Below, in pieces: positions 12,315-13,624 of a stretch of 13,624 bases of DNA (position 1 is the stretch's first letter; each line of letters opens with the position of its first letter). The DNA is from Bacillota bacterium (lineage in GTDB: Bacteria; Bacillota; Bacilli; Alicyclobacillales; Alicyclobacillaceae). The notes beneath the pieces were generated by a model. It saw only the letters and a program-made list of their open reading frames with translations, was not told the DNA's origin and made no database searches. The position numbers were made by a program, and so were the translations under genes. The DNA is taken from NCBI GenBank assembly GCA_021816665.1, contig JAKAXI010000017.1, positions 1-13,624 on the forward strand. The letters run 5' to 3'.

Positions 12315-13624
12315 GTGGCAAATCAACGCATCATTGTGGTCGGCGGTGGTCTTGCTGGGTTGATGACAACCATCAAGATTGCGGAAGCGGGCGTAGCGGT
12401 CGACCTGTTCTCCCTTGTACCAGTGAAACGGTCTCACTCCGTGTGTGCGCAGGGTGGCATCAACGGGGCAGTCAACACCAAAGGTGAAGGAGACTCCCCG
12501 TGGGAGCACTTTGACGATACAATCTACGGTGGCGACTTTCTCGCCAACCAAACACAGGTTCTCGGCATGTGTGAAGCCGCTCCAGCAGTCATCCACTTGC
12601 TTGACCGCATGGGTGTTATGTTCAACCGCACCCCAGAAGGTCTGCTCGACTTCCGTCGGTTTGGCGGTACAAAACACCACCGGACGGCCTTTGCCGGGGC
12701 ATCTACAGGTCAACAATTGTTATACGCCCTTGACGAACAAGTTCGCCGCCATGAAGCAGCCGGGCTAGTACAGAAATATGAGGGCTGGGACTTCTTAAGG
12801 GCTGTCATTGATGACGAAGGTGTGTGCCGCGGCATCGTGGCCCAAGACCTGCGTTCGATGGAAATCCACGCATTCCGGGGCGACGCCGTGGTGATGTGCA
12901 CAGGCGGGATCGGCCTCATCTTCGGTAAGAGTACGAACTCGATGATTAACACCGGGTCTGCCGCCTCGGAACTGTATCAACAGGGTGTGTACTACGCAAA
13001 CCCAGAGATGATTCAGGTGCACCCGACGGCCATACCAGGCGACGACAAGCTGCGTTTGGTCTCTGAATCCGTGCGCGGCGAAGGCGGGCGAGTCTGGACC
13101 TATAAAGACGGAAAGCCATGGTACTTCCTCGAGGAGATGTACCCCGAGTACGGAAACCTCGTCCCGCGCGACATCGCGACCCGCGCGATTTTCGATGTGT
13201 GCGTCAATCAACGGCTTGGCATTGATGGACAGAATCAGGTCTATCTCGATGTCACGCACATTCCGGCGGATCAACTTGAAGTCAAACTCGGCAGCGTGAT
13301 CGACATCTATGAGAAGTTTGTCGGTGACGACCCGCGCAAGGTCCCGATGAAGCTGTTCCCAGGCATGCACTACAGTATGGGCGGCCTGTGGGTTGACTTA
13401 CAGCAAATGACGAACATTCCTGGCCTGTTTGCTGCAGGTGAGGCAGAGTACCAGTACCACGGTGCCAACCGCCTGGGTGCGAACTCTCTGCTGTCCTGTA
13501 TTTACGGCGGCATGATCGCAGGTCCGAACGCAGTTCGCTGGGCGTCCGGGCAGAAGCGTTCGAGTGATGCGTTGCCGGACAGCCTGTTTGACGGTGTCCG
13601 TCAAGAGGAGGAGCAGAAGTTCGA
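12315..13624 (+). CDS. sdhA: Succinate dehydrogenase flavoprotein subunit (5' part)
   Basis: The catalytic subunit of complex II: it oxidises succinate to fumarate on the cytoplasmic face and passes electrons via FAD to SdhB. The frame is open from GTG 12315 to the window end, giving 436 complete codons of an expected 580-590; the truncation is the window edge. VVGGGLAGL (8-16) is the FAD dinucleotide-binding loop. H41 in RSHSVCAQGG is the residue that binds FAD covalently in the family. VHPTAI (235-240), RGEGG (254-258), HYSMGG (352-357) and HGANRLGANSLL (382-393) hold the substrate-binding His and Arg residues. AGGAG (12300-12304) is 10 bases upstream. sdhB should follow outside the window. 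Confidence 0.97.
   Translation, partial: MANQRIIVVGGGLAGLMTTIKIAEAGVAVDLFSLVPVKRSHSVCAQGGINGAVNTKGEGDSPWEHFDDTIYGGDFLANQTQVLGMCEAAPAVIHLLDRMGVMFNRTPEGLLDFRRFGGTKHHRTAFAGASTGQQLLYALDEQVRRHEAAGLVQKYEGWDFLRAVIDDEGVCRGIVAQDLRSMEIHAFRGDAVVMCTGGIGLIFGKSTNSMINTGSAASELYQQGVYYANPEMIQVHPTAIPGDDKLRLVSESVRGEGGRVWTYKDGKPWYFLEEMYPEYGNLVPRDIATRAIFDVCVNQRLGIDGQNQVYLDVTHIPADQLEVKLGSVIDIYEKFVGDDPRKVPMKLFPGMHYSMGGLWVDLQQMTNIPGLFAAGEAEYQYHGANRLGANSLLSCIYGGMIAGPNAVRWASGQKRSSDALPDSLFDGVRQEEEQKF

Noticed and set aside
12159..13370. Long minus-strand open frames (about 185 and 191 codons) opposite sdhC/sdhA
   Set aside because: They lie antisense to well-conserved genes, have no convincing ribosome site and encode no recognisable motif; GC-rich codon bias on the plus strand explains them.
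1..13624. Mobile elements, CRISPR arrays, defence systems
   Set aside because: No transposase, integrase, direct-repeat array or defence gene is visible. Apart from the unrecognised proteins noted, the genes are housekeeping functions.

Overview
The window looks like a chromosomal housekeeping stretch from a moderately GC-rich Bacillota, most like the Alicyclobacillaceae. Reasons: uvrC is followed by sdhC-sdhA, as in Bacillus; SdhC is the Bacillus-type di-heme cytochrome b558; Shine-Dalgarno sites are strong (GGAGG), promoters are sigma-A-like, and GTG/TTG starts are frequent. The family assignment is inferred from gene content only. I see no mobile element, CRISPR array, phage gene or rRNA.

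Layout. (1) 1-2309: a small unrecognised protein on the minus strand, diverging from a Ca2+/H+ antiporter gene and a DUF502 membrane-protein gene. (2) 2322-4768: ilvA (threonine ammonia-lyase, minus strand) and hisC (histidinol-phosphate aminotransferase, plus strand) diverge from one compact region in which two symmetric promoters overlap. (3) 4791-5916: a hairpin after hisC, then a PspA/IM30-like coiled-coil protein convergent with an unrecognised 119-residue hydrophilic protein. (4) 6008-7920: gltX, then a consensus promoter and three tRNA genes (Gln, Glu, Lys) closed by a strong terminator. All three tRNAs carry C34 anticodons (CTG, CTC, CTT), and GluRS charges tRNA-Glu and, in most Bacillota, also tRNA-Gln, so enzyme and substrates are adjacent. 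(5) 8026-11460: a single-pass membrane protein whose cytoplasmic part resembles a degenerate sigma-factor region 2, translationally coupled (ATGA overlap) to uvrC. (6) 11463-13624: a promoter and a leader with three hairpins, then sdhC and the first 436 codons of sdhA.

Functionally the window mixes ion homeostasis, amino-acid metabolism, Glu/Gln/Lys decoding, nucleotide excision repair and the TCA cycle/respiratory chain. The most interesting signals are the C34-only tRNA cluster beside a GluRS with unusual motifs, the 10-bp inverted repeat enclosing the tRNA promoter -10 box, the mirror-image ilvA/hisC promoters, and the possible sigma2/membrane-sensor fusion upstream of uvrC. Several start codons were moved inward from the longest reading frame because a good Shine-Dalgarno site lies inside it.
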